From Sphagnum compactum (Eukaryota; Bryophyta; Sphagnopsida; Sphagnales), in NCBI GenBank assembly GCA_965153455.1, contig OZ234503.1, forward strand, positions 8,710,157-8,774,156: a stretch of 64,000 nt of DNA, read 5' to 3'. A program made the position numbers and the translations under genes. Every line of letters begins with the position of its first letter. The first letter of the stretch is position 1. Below the pieces are notes generated by a model, which was not told the origin of the DNA, searched no databases, and saw only the letters and a list, made by a program, of their open reading frames with translations. Shown one piece after another: positions 21,721 through 33,559 of the stretch.

Positions 21721-24700
21721 GATGCTTATTGTTGCAACAACTCAAAAAAATCTATAGCAAGATTTTGATTCCAAAACACTAAATTGAGAAGACTTGAAAA
21801 GTTTAGAGATCAAACTCCAACTTAAAAATATAGGAAAGTTGCAAAAAAATTAAAATTCCACAAAGTTTAGAAGTTAGATCATACAAGCAGATTTTCAAAA
21901 TGTTTTGAATTTGAAAACCTAAACCCTAACCAAACCCTAATTGTTCATACACTGAAAATCAAACCTAGGAAAAGAAATTAAACTAGAAGGTGGAGGGAAC
22001 TACAAACCTCAAATATTGAAAATGGTGTAATGAACATGGAATTTTTAAACATCCAGTCGAGAATCAATGATGAATGAAGGTTTCAATAGCCTAAGCAATG
22101 AAAAACTACAATGTGCTGATTTGTTGAATCATGCACATAATTTTCCACAATGAAGCTTGAGCTTTGAACCCTAACCTTTGAAACTCAAATGACCATTGAC
22201 ACCTTGACAAGTTCCAAGTTCCAAAAACTTGATATGCAAGATTAAAAGTAGTAAGCTTCAAATGCAGAACTTGCAAGCAAAAACATGAACTTAAAAATTT
22301 AGAAAATTGGTCACCAAAGCCATATGTACAAGTCTAGTGATTGAAAGTGAGAGCATTTTGGAATTTGACAAAATTTTGAACCTTGTTTCAAGAAATAACA
22401 TTTCATTGGTTGTTGTAACTTGCAAGTAGTTGTCACTGTGTCAAAATGGTTGCCTAGTGCCCCATAGGCTACAACCTACAACCCACAATGATCAAAACCC
22501 TTTTAAATTCTTAGTCATTATTTTGAAGTTTAGAGTTTGAACCAACTTGTACACCAAATCTCTCCCAAGCCGATTCCCAATTTCCAATTTCTAAACCCCA
22601 ATTTGCTTTAAATCCAATCCAACCATAAGTTCTTAGAATCTAAGAGACCAACTTTTTCCAAAACAAAATCATTCAAACAATCACTATAATAATTAGCTAT
22701 ACTAAATTAACTATTGTCACCATGCATATGGATCTCATTACCTATAAAATCCCAATGCAAAAAAATGTTGGCAAATTTTAGTTGTGCTAGTGTCGCAAGA
22801 TGTTAGTGATGTCTACTCTACTGTTGTTGCAATGTCAATTGGTGACAAAGCTTGTCACTACAAAGCATGATGGCAAAAAGCTCCTATGAGATGGAGACAA
22901 CGATGGTGATTAAGCAATGACAAGGATAGAAACAATGGTGATAAAGTGGTCTAGGGTTTCTAAAAGGTGGCGATGTAGCTAATTGGCAGTAGGTGGATTA
23001 AGCGATTTGACTTCATTTTTAACCTTAATTTTATAACAGGGCTGTCGTAGGACCTTCACATTTGTCGCCTTTTGTCAAAATTTCACCAAAATAAAAAGGT
23101 TAACCCCATGGCCCTATGTGTTCTTGTAAGTTTGTAGTCCTTACAACTTTGAGGACAAATAAAAGTCTACATTAGTCCAAATCGTTTGACATAATTCCTG
23201 TTAATTAATTCATCCAATTTCTAGATGATTGTTAACTAATTCATTGTTAATTTCGTATTTGACAATGATCATCATTAATTAATTCACCCAATTTTGACCA
23301 TAATTAGCACTACAAAATTTGGGCGGTTTATGGTGTATGTGATCAATTTTCCATGAAAAAAATTCATTCATTTAAATATGAATTTTGGATTGTGAAGTAA
23401 ATTTGCATGCTTGAACCAATTATTTCAAAATGTTCTTTTGTCATACTCTTATTTTGAACACTTCATCACAAAACAAATTGATGGCTTTGAGATTCCATCT
23501 CAAAACATTTGCATCCTAACACATTTTCTAACATTCTTTCTAATGGGACATCTAATGTCCATTGAGCTTCTATAATTTCATGCTTAGGGCCAAGCTTCGA
23601 AGCTTGGTTCAAAACTCAACTAGGCCTATCAAAGTTTTGCATGCCATTAATAGTCTTTTCCACTACTTAATGAATTTGGCTTGGATTACTTCATCCTTCA
23701 ATCTCATGCCTCTTTCATTATGTTTACATTCATCCCATTGACTTTTAAGGTGTCCATGTGCATATGACAATGAATGCATAGGTATGCATGATGTCATTTG
23801 TGATGTTTTTGCATCCATAGCAAAGGAAGTTAGTTTTCATGCAGCCCAAAAGCAATTACATCTTCCACACTTTAGACATCAAGTCATTGTGTTGACATTA
23901 TCCTCTCAAAGGATGAGGTTCAAATTTTAACAAACATTGTTATTATTGACCCCATTTGAACAAATTTTGTGTCACAAGTATTTTCAACATGAGGTTTTGC
24001 AACATCAAAGACAACCCAATTAAAAGAATGAAGTTATCAATATCGTCATGCTAGTTTTATATAAGTTTTTAACTTATAAAATAAATAAGTTGATGATTTC
24101 TTACAAGTTTGTGCCAACAATTTGTGGGGAATGAAAGGTTTTAAAATGCCCCTTTTTGTCATAACCATCTTATTTAGATAAAAGGTTTCAATTACTCTCA
24201 AAAAGTTGTAAGCTTCTATTATTCTAAGTTGATAGTAGCCATGGGGTTGGTTACATCTCAACTTCCTTTACTTGCAAACCTTTTATCCATTATTACTTTA
24301 GATGTTTTATCACCATAAAAAGTTGGAAAAAAAAAATGCATTCTAATTTTACCTTGATTTCCTTTTCCTTGTTTTATCCTCCATGTACACCTAAATTTTT
24401 TTCCTATAATAAAGTTTAAGTTCATAACAATTGAATTATTACATGGGGTCATGCTTTACCTTGTTCAATACAATGTTCACAAAGATTAAACAATGTTGGC
24501 ATGTTGTCAAATGGTTTTTATTAGTGTGGGGTGGGTATTTGATTTTTAAAATTAAATATGGGCCCAAGTTTTTGGAAAAAATAATCATAGAACCATGAAG
24601 GTCTAAGTTTTTGAAATAAAATAAAATAAAAAACCACATGTGCCTAATTGTGTAAAAATGGAAAATCGAAGGTATGGGCCAAGGGTGGGGATTGCAAATT

Positions 24701-25630
24701 ATTTAAGGCGGTTATCTCACTTGGTTATTTGACAAATACCTTGTGAAGGTACCTTGCAAGGTTTTTATCAAATTTACCCAATCTTAGTTAATAATGCTTG
24801 ATTTTTTGAATTTGAATCCAAATGAAACAAAATTTTATAAAAACACTTACACATTTGCATATTTCAATCTTGAAATCTTAATGTTGATGTATAACATTTA
24901 TATTCTAAGCATTGTCCAAATGCAAAACAAAGTTGAACAATGTGTGGTTCATAAAATGGATCCACGTTTCAATTTGTTGTGCATAGTGCAATAAGGCTAT
25001 CATTAAAATATAAATTTTTCATGTTCCATTTTTCATACAACTTTATTGGAACATCCATAAAACTTGCAAATGTATAAAAGGTGTAAAACACATCTTTACT
25101 AAGAGGAAAGGTGAAATGATCTTGAATCATAAGTTTTTGTAATATGTCAAATATGGTTCCATTTTGACAATTGTGCATCTAATCATTTTTAGGTCACTTC
25201 AAGAAATTCACGCATGGAAAATGTCATTAAAAAGCAGAACATTAATGTCATAGGCAACGACAATGCCAAAAATTGATCAGCAATTACATGATCTACCATG
25301 GGTGATAAATGGGATAACACATAGCAAGGCTTGAGATTTGAACCTTCATGGGTGGTGTCATTACTACTCAATAATAACAAATAGAAATGTTAGAAACACA
25401 TGTTTGTAGGAAACTTGCCAAACCATTTTCACATTTCCATACATACCATTGTCGGATTTCCACAAAGCTCTAAACACATGCACATTGGCATGTGGTACTT
25501 AACCCCAAAACACATAGTTGTGGATAGTTTTAGGTCACCATCATATTTCCAAAATGACGAAATCATCTACAAATATGAAAAATTTAAATAGACCCCTAAT
25601 GAAAACACAATATGTTTTAGCATTTATTTA
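21721..25630. other. Intergenic, AT-rich, nothing firmly recognised
   Basis: The only frames are chance ones. Features seen but not assigned include a 10-bp palindrome (AAGGTACCTT) within a slightly longer fold-back near 24738-24761, and many CAAAATGTGG-type AT-rich strings. No transposase motif could be read on either strand. Confidence 0.35.
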
Positions 25631-25639
25631 ATACTAATG

Positions 25640-27800
25640 TTGATAATCCATATCCCCACTTTTGAAAACTCTTCAAGTTCCATTCCATTTTCAAATTTAA
25701 TTTCCAATTCATCTGTCAAATTAGATTTTGCTTCACATGCACTTGCCAAGCCTTCATGCTTCAACAAACAACCAATGTGCAAATTTGCTGACCAAGTCTT
25801 GCTCACAAAATCAATTTATCTAGATCATTAGTTTGAAAATGACATCTGCAAAGCAAAGTCAAAATTTCAATAATTGAAAAAATTATCTTTATTTTCAAGA
25901 AATACCCAAAATATGTTGGAATGCCCAAAATGTATTTCGTTAATTTTGCAACTATATGAATTTTTTTCTTCTATGCGCCACCAACTCAAAGCATCCTTAC
26001 AGTTTTCATGACACAAGGTGATTGAAAGTATCTTGATTTGTTTTAATGCTATGAAACAAATATTCAAAATTAACTTGTGATCTTTGCACCTAAGGCTCAT
26101 CAATAGCATTTGGCATTAGTGATTTGTAGGCCTTCACTAGCAAAAGTAGCAATAACTACAAGTCATAATCAACAACCAAATTAATTGAATTTTCATGGCC
26201 CACATAACTAATGATTAAATGTAAACCCTTCAACCTAGGATTTAACATTAACGCTAACATTTAAGGACCTTTCTTCCTATCAAATTCTTGTGAAACAGAA
26301 TTGAAGGGCATAAACACAAGTAGAGAATTTGACACTTCATGTGAACTTGTAATTCTTCCAACTCTTCATCAAAAGCGAATTTTCCAAATTAATCAAGATG
26401 TTAGGAACAATCTAATTTGAAAGTTCATTACAAATCTCACAATAAGTGAAAATGATAAAGTGTAAAACATTTCCAAAAAACCAATGACCATGGCTTTAGT
26501 TCATCACACAACTAGTTATTATCGATGACAAGACTTTCATGATAGTTTCACAAACTGCCCAAGTTTGTGAAGGAGGTACATAACTTTGTAACACCAATAT
26601 TTGTGAACTACAACACAAGGTAATGATGACTAAAATGTCAAAACATCTTCGAAAAATAACATTAATGGACCTGTAAACTTGCATGAAAAATGCAAGGACA
26701 CCAAAAGCCAAAGCAACTTGTTGTTAGTTAGAACTTGGAACAAACATTTTCATTTAAATTTTGCAAATTAAACATCACAAAAGACAAATCAACAAATAAA
26801 AAAAACCACATCCCATTTACAAGTTTAGTCTATTGAGTTTAATAAATAAGTTTGAACTTAATGCAAATGCATATGTTTACAAATTGAATCCCTTGTTTTT
26901 TACATATGTTAGAATCTTTTGGGTTACATTAAACTTCTCAAGGAGTTGTTGCAATTAGATTATCACAATTACACTAGAGGTATTATAAGCTTCAAACAAC
27001 TCAATTATTTCATGCCTCAACTACTAATCACTCGAAAAAAGGTTACAACCACAACAAACACATCATGAACCCCTTTTGAGATCGAAAGATCAAAAGTGCA
27101 AATGGCTAAATCACATGTGGCCAATGTACGTTGAACATATTCAACCAATGTTTTTCAAAACTAAAAGGCAAAATTTCTTTAGCGAAAACTATCATGGATG
27201 GGAAAACAACCCTTAGGCATAAATTGTATGCCAATCTTGGCACAAAATTGATTCCACTATCCTCAATGACAAAAAACCCTTGATAAAAAACAACATAACA
27301 TTGTCCTCAAAGCCTTTTTGTATGGCATGCTATTTTGGAAACCCATTAGTAACCATAAAAAAACCAAAAATGGCACTTGATGTTACATTTGGCCTCTTAT
27401 TAGTTGGTCCTTGATCAAGCGGGGAATTAAAATGACTTGCAACTTGCTATTCACACAATTTAAACAAGGTCTTATGTTCTACTTCCACATGTTTGTTTCA
27501 TGGCAATAATGCCATTTGTTTTTTGGTAAGTAGTGAAACTTTTATGGCACGTAATGTGTAAGGCCATAATTTTAGGGTCACATGTATGATTATGGCAAAT
27601 TATGTGTCACATGATTTGATTCACATTCATATCTATAAGGTGGTTGCTATTTACCTTGAAAAAAACCCATGTTGGTGAATTACAATTATAAGGATTCTAA
27701 ACAACTCCTTGTTTTTTCAACTCTTCCATGTGTGTTTCAAATAGTTGTGCTTCATCACCATTGGCATTGTTTAAACCTTATTTCCACCTCCATCAATTTG
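25640..27800 (-). pseudogene. Broken hAT-type transposase gene, copy 2 (different subfamily)
   Basis: On the minus strand a zinc-finger-like N-terminus with spaced Cys/His (SPTWVFFKV ... NGIIAMKQTC, about 27720-27450) precedes CTFDLSISKGVHDVFVVVV (about 27120-27050), a segment typical of plant hAT transposases (usually TFDLWMSKGAHDVF). Near the C-terminus DALSWWRIEEKNS (about 26000) and, in another frame, YILGIPTYF and LCRCHFQTNDLDKLIL (about 25920-25815) match the dimerisation region. At least eight stops and several frameshifts are visible. The middle, including most catalytic residues, is too decayed to read. This copy is not a duplicate of copy 1, since the conserved motifs differ. Confidence 0.7.
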
Positions 27801-27998
27801 CAAGTTGTCTATGTTGTTGTTGCTATCACATTTTACAAAAATTAAAAAGGAAAATTTAAAATTAGATGTAGCATCATGCATGTTCATTATAAAACCCATT
27901 ATCTTGTTGCCTAACTTTTAAAAGTGAGACTCAAGACCTAAGATCGAATGATAAAAAAAAAAGTAGGGTAGCCATGGAACCAAATAGGGCTCATGAAA

Positions 27999-28410
27999 GT
28001 TCAAACCATCAATAAAAAAACATAACAAGTAAGAGTTATGCAATTGAAAAAAACCCCAACTTGTGAAAGTTTTGACCCTATAACAAAAACCACAACAATT
28101 GCAACAAAAGCCAAAACAAGTAAGAGGTATGTAATGAAAAAAAACCCCAACTTGTGAAAGCTCAAACCTTGCAACAAAAACCACATTAATTACAACAAAT
28201 ATTATGCAAATAGGAATTATGCAATGAAAAAAACCCCAATTTGTGAAAGTTCAAACCCTGTAGAAAAAAAAAAGCCATTGCAATAGAAATCACAACAAGA
28301 CCTGCAATAGAAACCACAATAAGTAGGAGTTGTGCAATGGAAAAAAACCCCAACTTCTGAAAATTCAAACCTTACAACAAAAACCAAAGCAAGTAGGAGT
28401 TATGTCTTTC
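27999..28410. repeat. Minisatellite, five degenerate ~90-bp units
   Basis: Units begin near 27999, 28069, 28160, 28249 and 28363 (the last one partial). Each contains TTCAAACCYTRYAACAAAAA at the start, a GTAGGAGTTATGCAATG-like middle, and AAAAAACCCCAACTTGTGAAA at the end. Unit length varies from 70 to 114 bases through internal gains and losses. The minus-strand ORFs over this stretch (recurring SQVGVFF, LNFHKLGFF) are the repeat in translation and not a gene. Confidence 0.75.
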
Positions 28411-29963
28411 ACCTGATGATGACTTTAAATAGATGGTGACCTCAGAGTATAGAGGTTATCAAAACAAAATGCACAAAGCCCCTACGCTTACAGGACCACA
28501 AAAATGAAAGTTCAATTACTATAAGGTGTGTGCAAATCATTGAAAGCCACAATAATGTTGATTTTTTTCTTCCTTCTTTACCCTTTCTTGATTAACAATT
28601 GACAAAAGATGGTGAGTTGATTTTTTCCTTTTAAGCGAAGAAGGTGGAAATTGGAAACAACAAAAAAAAAAATTGCAAAAAAAACACAATGAACAAATAA
28701 AGTTCATGAATAAGCAAAAAATGCCTACCTTTTTTATTCTCCTTTGTGAAATCTTTCAAAGATTTTAAGTGGTACCACTACCTACAAGCTTTATCGATTG
28801 ATGATTCTTTAATTGACACTCTTTTTCATTGATGTGTTAGACAATGGCAATATTCCATCTCAAGATCACATCCAAGTTATTTTAGCTAGCAAGGTTACTT
28901 TCAAAGAAACCATGAGACAATGAATGTTTTTGCAAACAACTTTATGATTTAAAGAAACAAAGTAAACCCTAACCTTATTGTATGCCTTGGTGGTTATATC
29001 AAGGACACAAATTTAGGTTTTTGCCAAATAATCAACTCACTTTTTCTTCTCATTTTGATTGTGATTATGAATAGGGGGCAAAGGTAGGTACCTATGAAAT
29101 TGATTTGGCTGAATGAGGTTTGGGTGTGGGGTTTTGAAATTTTTAATTGTTCAATATTATATAATATATGTATATATATACCAAGCTTTTTACTCATCAA
29201 ATACCCACCTTCAAATCTAATATTGACCCCACATCGATTTTTACCAATGTTGTGCATGTATAGGGTTTTTGATATACTTATTGCGTAATGTAACTAATAA
29301 AATTTTAGTTATAAACATTAGTTGCAATTATTTTTTAATCATAAAATGACCTTTTTCTTTTAGTGTAAATGCATATGTTTCAAATGTGAGTGTATAACTT
29401 GGGACACGTAAATGTAAAATTGTGTAAGGATATTTCATCTTGTGTAAAACATGCTAAGTGTTTACGTGTAAATTTTAAAAAAAGATACATTTATACAATT
29501 TTACACATTGTGCAAAACCATATAAAATAGTCTAAACAAATAAAAGAACACAACATTCAATATAATATAATGCAATATTGCATTTCTTTTGTATTTGAGG
29601 TTCAAGACAACACCTATGGAAGTGGAGTTGGTTTAACAAAGAAAGAAGGAAAAAAAGGGAGAGGGAGAAGGGGCAAAATGGTAGGCTTTAGGAAAGAAAA
29701 GGAAGAAAGGTAAGAGAAAATAAAAGGTTAAGTATGAAAGAATGATATTTTGCAAAACTTTTTTCATTGTGGTTTTGTGAGCTCCCCCATGTTGCTCCCC
29801 TTTTTCTAGAGGTTGTTTGTAAGTGCAATTAATGGTGTTGTTGTCATTTAATAACATTTTGCATTATTGAATAATCTAACGATGACCTATTTCAAATGAA
29901 TTTGTTTTCCTTATTCCTTACCTTCTTTATCATGTTGCACTCTCCTTTCTTGTGGTTGTTTTA
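28411..29963. other. Intergenic, nothing recognised
   Basis: AT-rich DNA with a poly-purine stretch at about 29630-29720. No coding signal or element ends were identified, apart from loose inverted AAATGTAAAATTGTGTAA-type strings at 29410-29515 that do not form a convincing structure. Confidence 0.35.
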
Positions 29964-30594
29964 GGGTATTTGCAAGCTAAAGTGGATCACTTTTGACCAA
30001 TTTTTTGAGTATTTAAAAGTACGTTTCATAGTGTATTTTTTACAAGCTAAAAATTGTAAAGTTATAAACTTGTAAAAATGTTCATCTTTTTCAAAAAAAA
30101 TGACACATGACCATGTAATACCTCATAGGTTATAATGTTTGTGAAATATTTTTTAGTAATTCATAAAAAATTAATAATGAGGGACTTTATCATTTTTGTC
30201 AATTTTTGGCCTATGTAAAAGTCCTTAAAACTTTTATGTGACATTCAAATGATTTGCAAACACCCATTTTTCATTACTACTCACATTTTTTAGTTTTGGA
30301 AAAAAAAGAATTTTGTTCATTATAAGCTCAACATATGGTGAGTCCATTTACACACCCTTTATGTACTATCACATTGCAATTAATATGCAATGAAAAGTCT
30401 CATATTTGGTGTAGAAAATTCAACTTCAAATAATTTCAAGATTCTATAACACTAGATTAAATCACAATCACATACATGAGTCCTTTTTCCTAAAATTTAA
30501 TAACAATTTGACGTGGGACAAATTCTAATCCATAAGGGTGCTAAAAAAATGGACTTTCACACCAAAAGTGATCCACTTTAGCTTGCAAATACCC
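29964..30594. mobile_element. GGGT-TIR non-autonomous element, 631 bp, with perfect 32-bp TIRs
   Basis: The left terminus (29964-29995) starts GGGTATTTGCAAGCTAAAGT and its 32 bases are the exact reverse complement of 30563-30594. TTTA directly flanks both ends (29960-29963 and 30595-30598), consistent with a 4-bp target duplication. No coding frame is present. One ATGGACTTT (30549) and one AAAAGTCC (about 30220) occur inside. Perfect TIRs make this the best preserved, probably youngest, copy of the family in the window. Confidence 0.85.
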
Positions 30595-30598
30595 TTTA

Positions 30599-31680
30599 CA
30601 ACTCTTTTCATTTTGGTCTTGCAAAGTAGGGTTTAAAGTTTATAGCAAACTCTCCCATTTTGTTCATCTTCATTTTGCAAGTTAAATGTTCACATTGTAG
30701 CTTTAAGCATTGTTTGCAAGTTCCATAAGTGATTCTTGTTTCAAGTGAGCTCCCCCTTGTCATCTTGTTTTTGTTGAGATCTTACATTGTTGTTTAAAAA
30801 AAAACCTTCATTATGTTATAAACCATAATCTCCAAGGACAATGAGTAGTGATTTACATCTACACAACGAAAAAAAATTCTACATAACATTGTGTAAATAT
30901 ATTTCATAAATGTATACATGTATGCCATGCAAGTGTAAAAAACTTTGACGAGTAAAATGACTATTATGTACACTTTTATGCAGGCACCACATTGACTTTT
31001 ATTGTCATGTTGCAACCTTATCCATTCTCAGTTACTCTTTTGATTTAGTAAAAAGCTTGTGTCTTCCAATCCATCCATAGTTTAATTAGACAAACATTTC
31101 ATGTTATTATTTAAGTGCAGGTGCACTTCATACATCCTCACCCTCGAACAATTTAAAAACCTGAAGAAATGAGTGATTTTGTAAGCCAGAAAATACCCAT
31201 TGGAACTTGTCTAAAGGATGAACATAATAGAACAAAATGAAACAAGTACAACTACTTAATCTTGCACAGTGTTTCGTTTGGAAAATTTGTCATGAAGGAT
31301 GAATGGTAAGTTGTCAGGAAACAGTTTTCCGTTTGGTTCCAGTTCATTAGCTAACCATGGTGATTAGCTCAGTTGCTTTTTTTTCCTACCTACCTACTGA
31401 CAACCCACAAGCAGGTTTTTAGTAGGTAGGTAGTAAATAAACAGCCATTACCTATGTATAAACCATCTACTTACCTCGTAGTTACCTATTTTCCTACTTG
31501 TCTACCTATATATGAGACCTATTTTCCTTCAGAATTGGTTATCAAGGTGAAACCAAATATTAACTCAGTTGAGGTTCATCCACAACTGAGTTATATAACA
31601 TGCATCCAATGGATGGTGCACGGGTGAGTGCTGTTTCACTGAGGCCCATTGAAAGGATATGAAAATAAGTTGATGAAAAA
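30599..31680. other. Intergenic, including a CTACCTA-rich patch
   Basis: No gene. A CTACCTACCTACT / AGTAGGTAGGTAGT inverted patch lies at 31388-31430 and further TACCTA strings follow to 31530. These match similar strings near 13.6, 15.1 and 55.8 kb. Confidence 0.4.
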
Positions 31681-31682
31681 AC

Positions 31683-32095
31683 TAGTGTTGGGCAGTTCTT
31701 TTACTTTTATGAAGAACCTTTGGTTCCAGTTTTTATAAAACATTAGAAAAGTTCTGGTTCTGGTTCCACATGTAAATGGAAATGGGAATTCAATTCTGGT
31801 TTTTGGTCTGGTTCTAGGTAAGGGGGACTAGAACCAGCAAATAACTGCTGATTAACCTCTGGTTAGTCCTCTATTCTAATCGTTTTTTTTCCCCAAAAAC
31901 TTTTTATTCCAGAATATTGATTCTGGTTCCAGTGCCAGTTCCCACAAATAAAACCAGGAACCCAGTTTTGGGTCCAGTTGTTAAAATAATCTGGTTCCAG
32001 TTCCGGTTACTGAACTGGTTCCCAAAATCAAATCCAGTTCTGGTAACCAGAACTGGCAATTGTAAACCACCAAACCCAGTGACTACCGAACACTA
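31683..32095. mobile_element. hAT-type MITE, 413 bp, copy A
   Basis: The ends TAGTGTTGGGCAGT and, on the complement, TAGTGTTCGGTAGT form TIRs of about 14 bp with two mismatches. The flanks GAAAAAAC (31675-31682) and GAAAAACT (32096-32103) look like an 8-bp duplication differing by one A, as expected for hAT elements. The interior is dominated by GGTTCTGGTTCCAG-like low-complexity sequence and its complement. It has no coding capacity. It shares its left 50 bases with the element at 46545. Confidence 0.7.
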
Positions 32096-32360
32096 GAAAA
32101 ACTTGGCAGCAAACTGATGTTCAATTCTAGTTGGATTTACTTGGGCAGGTATATACATTGTACTGTGTAGGCTCTCAATCGACCACTTCAGAAATTCAAG
32201 GGCCGGCTAGCAAGGTCAGATTTAAATTCTAGACATGGAGTCATTGAGTAGGAGAGGCAGGTTCATAATACAACACTTTATCAACAGATCAATCTTGAAC
32301 TCTAACAACTGCATCAAGCACAACGATGATGGCTAATAAAGTAGTCAAGTAAACACAGCT

Positions 32361-32465
32361 GCATGTGCGCGATCGCAAGGTAAACAATAAGCTTCATAAG
32401 CATGTGTGTGATCGCAAGGTAAACAATTATCAGCATGTGTATGATCGCAAAGTACATACTAATCT
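32361..32465. repeat. Three-copy short tandem repeat
   Basis: Units start at 32361, 32400 and 32433 with GCATGTGYGYGATCGCAAGG followed by TAAACAAT. They are 39, 33 and about 33 bases long. The unit is richer in GC and CpG than its surroundings. The overlapping frames on both strands simply translate the repeat. Confidence 0.7.
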
Positions 32466-33555
32466 TCACAGAGTAAAGGGCAGTTTCTATGTGCGTACAC
32501 ACGACTCACTCAACGACGATTTTCTGGTAAACAGTGACGTAGTGGCATTTCTATGTGTTAAATGGCGACTACTCAGCTACGAGTTTCTGAAGAAGGTTCT
32601 GTGATGATTGAGTACCTTTCTATATCTAGGCTTTGATCGAGCTTTGAATAGATTGGTGTAGATAGAGTGAATCAGTTGGCTGACTGTACATGGTGACAAC
32701 TGAATTCAAAATAGTCATAGATTATCATAAGAGCATCTTCACTCACACCGAGGGTTATTTTTTCCCAGCGGTTTTTTAAAGGATTTTCTGAGGAGGCCGA
32801 GGTGACTAGGTGTTTCCAACCCATGCCCTGACGAGTGGCAGCCTCTCAAATTGAAGTGTATATTGTGAAAGTTAGGTGTCAAAGTTTTTGGTAAAAATTT
32901 GGTTACTCTATGAATTTTTAAAAAAAAGACTTGTTGGTTACAAAACTCTTATTGCTATCAACTTTGCACATTATTACATTGAAGAAGAAGAAAAATAAAA
33001 AATAAAGTAGTAATTGAGGCCACCACAAATTTTCATGACTAAAAATTCAATTGACTATAAATATAATCTCTTGGGGTTTGAACCCTAATCCAAATGTACC
33101 TTGCTTATTGTAGCAAAAGATTGCTTGGAAAAACATATAATAGGTCAGTTACATACAAAACCACACCTGTTGCCAACAAGTTCAAAAGTTCAATGCATAG
33201 ACACACACCAAAGACATATTAAAAATGCAAAGTTGCACTAGTAAGTGTAAAGTCACAAAATGCAAAGATATGCCAACAACAAATGCACATTGATACACAA
33301 AAAAAGGGATTTAGGTTTAGGGCTTTATTGTAAAACATGAAAGGGGTGTGTTGTGCAATTCTCATGGTTGCTATGCATTTGCAACCCTATAAATCTTCTA
33401 TTGGTTCCAAGATCTGATAGTTGTAGTCAATGGGAAGGTCTCCATAATATTAAAAAATTGTGCATACATTCACATGACAAGATCCAAATGGATTGTCAAT
33501 CGGTTTTTCAAATTTTTTTTCATGAAAGACAATAAAGAAAAACACCTTTCATCTT
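32466..33555. other. Intergenic, nothing recognised
   Basis: No gene or element boundary was found. The stretch around 32740-32880 is less AT-rich but contains only short frames. Confidence 0.35.
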
Positions 33556-33559
33556 CTAC

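Noticed and set aside
23309-23330. CACTACAAAATTTG as a CACTA transposon end
   Set aside because: No inverted partner (TTTGTAGTG) was found at a plausible distance.
33060-33095. GGTTTGAACCCTAATCC as a tRNA T-arm
   Set aside because: No acceptor, D or anticodon arm can be placed around it; the string is more like a telo-box context.
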